A stretch of DNA of 64,000 nucleotides, taken from the NCBI GenBank assembly GCA_015067615.1, contig SVMD01000009.1, forward strand, positions 1 to 64,000, given 5' to 3'. Under the pieces are notes generated by a model. That model was not told where the DNA came from. It ran no database searches and was given only the letters and a program-made list of their open reading frames with translations. Positions 62,602 through 64,000 of the stretch are shown here, in pieces. Both the position numbers and the translations under genes were made by a program. The DNA comes from Oscillospiraceae bacterium (GTDB lineage: Bacteria > Bacillota > Clostridia > Oscillospirales > Oscillospiraceae). Within the stretch, counting starts at the first letter, position 1. Each line of letters begins with the position of its first letter.

Positions 62602-63887
62602 TCAAAACCCAATACCCCAAGCTGGATGAAGTTCTCTTCCGTAAAACCCTTTCCAACGGCCTGGATGTGATCGTGCTGCCGAGATCGGGCTTTTCCCGGA
62701 AGATCGCCTATTTCGTCACGGATTTCGGCTCCATTCACACGGATTTTACCTTTGCGGGCAAGCTCTGGCAGACCCCGGCAGGCATTGCCCATTTCCTGGA
62801 ACACAAGATGTTCGACATGCCCGGGGACCGGGATGTGTCCGCGGAATTTGCCGCCTGGGGCGCAAACACCAACGCCTTCACCAGCTACGACATGACCGCC
62901 TACTACTTCTCCTGCACGGAGCATTTTGACGACTGCCTGCGGCTTCTGCTGGAATTCGTCTCCACCCCTTATTTTACGGAGGAAAGCGTTCAGAAGGAGC
63001 TGGGCATCATCGACCAGGAGATCGGCATGAACGAGGACGCTCCGGACAGCAGGCTCTACGACAATCTGATGGCCGGAGCCTACACCGCCCATCCCATTCG
63101 GGTGCCCATCTTAGGCAGCCGGGAGTCCATCCGGCAGATCACCCCGGAAATTCTCCATACCTGCCACCGGGCCTTCTACACCCCCGGAAACATGCTGCTG
63201 TGCGTGGTGGGCGACGTGGATCCGGAGTCCGTGGAAGCCATCGCCCTGGAGGTGCTGGGCAATGAAACCAGGGAGGTAGGCCAAAAAATCCGGAGCTGGG
63301 ACGAGCCCCTGGCATCCCCCACAGAAAATGTGGAAACCCGGATGGAAGTGGCCATGCCCATGTTCAGCCTCATGTTCAAGTGCGACCCGGTGGACCGGGG
63401 CGAGAAGGGCATCCGCCGGGAGATCATTGCGGAAATGGCCTGCGAGGCCCTTTTCGGCGAGTCCAGCCAGCTGTACCAGCAGCTCTATGAGGATGGCATC
63501 ATCGATACCTCCTTCGGCGGCGGCTTTGAGGTCATCGACGGCTGCGCCATGCTGATGCTCTCCGGTGACAGCAATTTCCCGGAGACCATCCGGGAGGCGG
63601 TGCTGGCCCAGGCGGAAACAATCGCCCGGGAGGGCGTCAGCGACACGGACTTTGCCCGGATGCTCCGGTGTGCCCTGGGCAGCCGGATCAAGGGTTTGGA
63701 CAGCTTCGACTCCACCTGCTTCCGGCTCTGCGCCTACCACCTGTCGGATTTCGACTATTTTGACTTCCCCCGGATCTACGAAAGCATCCGCCCGGAGGAA
63801 TTGCAGGCCTTCCTGGCAGAGACCATCCGCCGGGAGAACAGCTGCCTGTCCGTTATCTACCCCACCTGTCAGGAGGAACAGCCATGA
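62598..63887 (+). CDS. M16-family zinc peptidase (YmfH-like)
   Basis: 429 aa. Zinc motif HFLEHKMF (HxxEH) near residue 70 with the distal Glu in QKELGIIDQEIGM. Second half contains VVGDVDPESVEAIALE and SRIKGLDSFDSTCFRL. The active subunit of the M16 pair. In Bacillus the homologous locus sits elsewhere; here it is coupled to lgt (ATGA overlap at 63884). Probably degrades or processes peptides in the cytoplasm. Confidence 0.92.
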   Translation: MIKTQYPKLDEVLFRKTLSNGLDVIVLPRSGFSRKIAYFVTDFGSIHTDFTFAGKLWQTPAGIAHFLEHKMFDMPGDRDVSAEFAAWGANTNAFTSYDMTAYYFSCTEHFDDCLRLLLEFVSTPYFTEESVQKELGIIDQEIGMNEDAPDSRLYDNLMAGAYTAHPIRVPILGSRESIRQITPEILHTCHRAFYTPGNMLLCVVGDVDPESVEAIALEVLGNETREVGQKIRSWDEPLASPTENVETRMEVAMPMFSLMFKCDPVDRGEKGIRREIIAEMACEALFGESSQLYQQLYEDGIIDTSFGGGFEVIDGCAMLMLSGDSNFPETIREAVLAQAETIAREGVSDTDFARMLRCALGSRIKGLDSFDSTCFRLCAYHLSDFDYFDFPRIYESIRPEELQAFLAETIRRENSCLSVIYPTCQEEQP

Positions 63888-64000
63888 ATCCCAAAAATTT
63901 CAGTATCATCTCCTTCCCTTTCCTGGGTTTGGAGGTAAATCCGCCCCGGACCATCACCCTGGGGCCCCTGACCATCCATTTTTACGGCCTGATCATCGCC
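63884..64000 (+). CDS. lgt: Prolipoprotein diacylglyceryl transferase, 5' end only
   Basis: Only the first 39 residues are in the window: MNPKNFSIISFPFLGLEV and TITLGPLTIHFYGLIIA, the conserved Lgt N-terminus entering the first membrane helix. It attaches diacylglycerol to the lipobox Cys of prolipoproteins, the step before LspA. Overlaps the M16 gene by 4 nt with AGGAGGAA upstream. The rest lies beyond 64000. Confidence 0.9.
   Translation, partial: MNPKNFSIISFPFLGLEVNPPRTITLGPLTIHFYGLIIA

Overview
The window reads as chromosomal DNA of an anaerobic Bacillota, most likely an Oscillospirales/Oscillospiraceae-type gut bacterium. This rests on strong AGGAGG ribosome-binding sites, a CIRCE-controlled hrcA-grpE-dnaK-dnaJ cluster, an NrdR-type promoter in front of a class III (glycyl-radical) ribonucleotide reductase, a single-chain glycyl-tRNA synthetase, an M16 peptidase pair next to lgt, several glycan-degrading enzymes, and GC-rich coding sequence (my impression by eye). 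The family assignment is inference.

Layout. 1-3.8 kb: a lipoprotein gene and two cysteine-motif genes on the minus strand, then an XRE regulator plus a membrane-anchored LuxR-type protein, ending at a 3' fragment of a tRNA-Leu gene. 3.9-9.4 kb: TetR regulator, GH2 enzyme, a lipoprotein flanked by a short duplication, a CD3324-type HTH protein and a GNAT acetyltransferase. 9.6-16 kb: PF13200-type glycosidase-like protein, amidohydrolase/GPH-symporter pair, CPA2 antiporter and an HTH protein. 16.1-17 kb: a truncated His-tailed transporter and tRNA-Gly, -Arg and -His genes. 17-30 kb: housekeeping genes (HAD phosphatase, RluD-like synthase, lspA, SDR, ZIP transporter, rsmG, DUF3810 protein, glyS, acyltransferase, cca, SDR, AEC transporter). 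30-38.4 kb: membrane protein, NUDIX, rlmD operon, GNAT, tldD-pmbA, lipoprotein. 38.7-51 kb: membrane alpha/beta hydrolase, lacZ, nrdG-nrdD, thioredoxin reductase-like gene, GH79 enzyme and ChbG-type deacetylase. 51-64 kb: mtaB, an HPr-like protein, the dnaK heat-shock cluster, a second PF13200-type gene with prmA, two M16 peptidases and the start of lgt.

How the genes work together. Glycan use is suggested by GH2 (4.6 kb), LacZ, GH79, the ChbG-type deacetylase and the GPH symporter. Anaerobic deoxynucleotide synthesis is a compact unit: three NrdR-box-like sites, nrdG, an nrdD with a C-terminal redoxin domain, and a thioredoxin reductase-like gene immediately downstream. Lipoprotein maturation is represented by lspA and lgt.

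The most unusual structure is not a gene. Intergenic spaces carry a family of about 170-280 bp elements bounded by an inverted terminal repeat close to TAAATTATCGTTTA, each enclosing nested hairpin modules. Two copies 22 kb apart (17969-18191 and 40628-40850) are inverted copies of equal length with 14 mismatches and no gaps over 223 bp by hand count. The same inner modules also occur without the outer repeat. This looks like a non-autonomous mobile element family (MITE-like); no transposase is present in the window. Many start codons in the ORF track were moved downstream here because a clear ribosome-binding site points to a later ATG, GTG or TTG.
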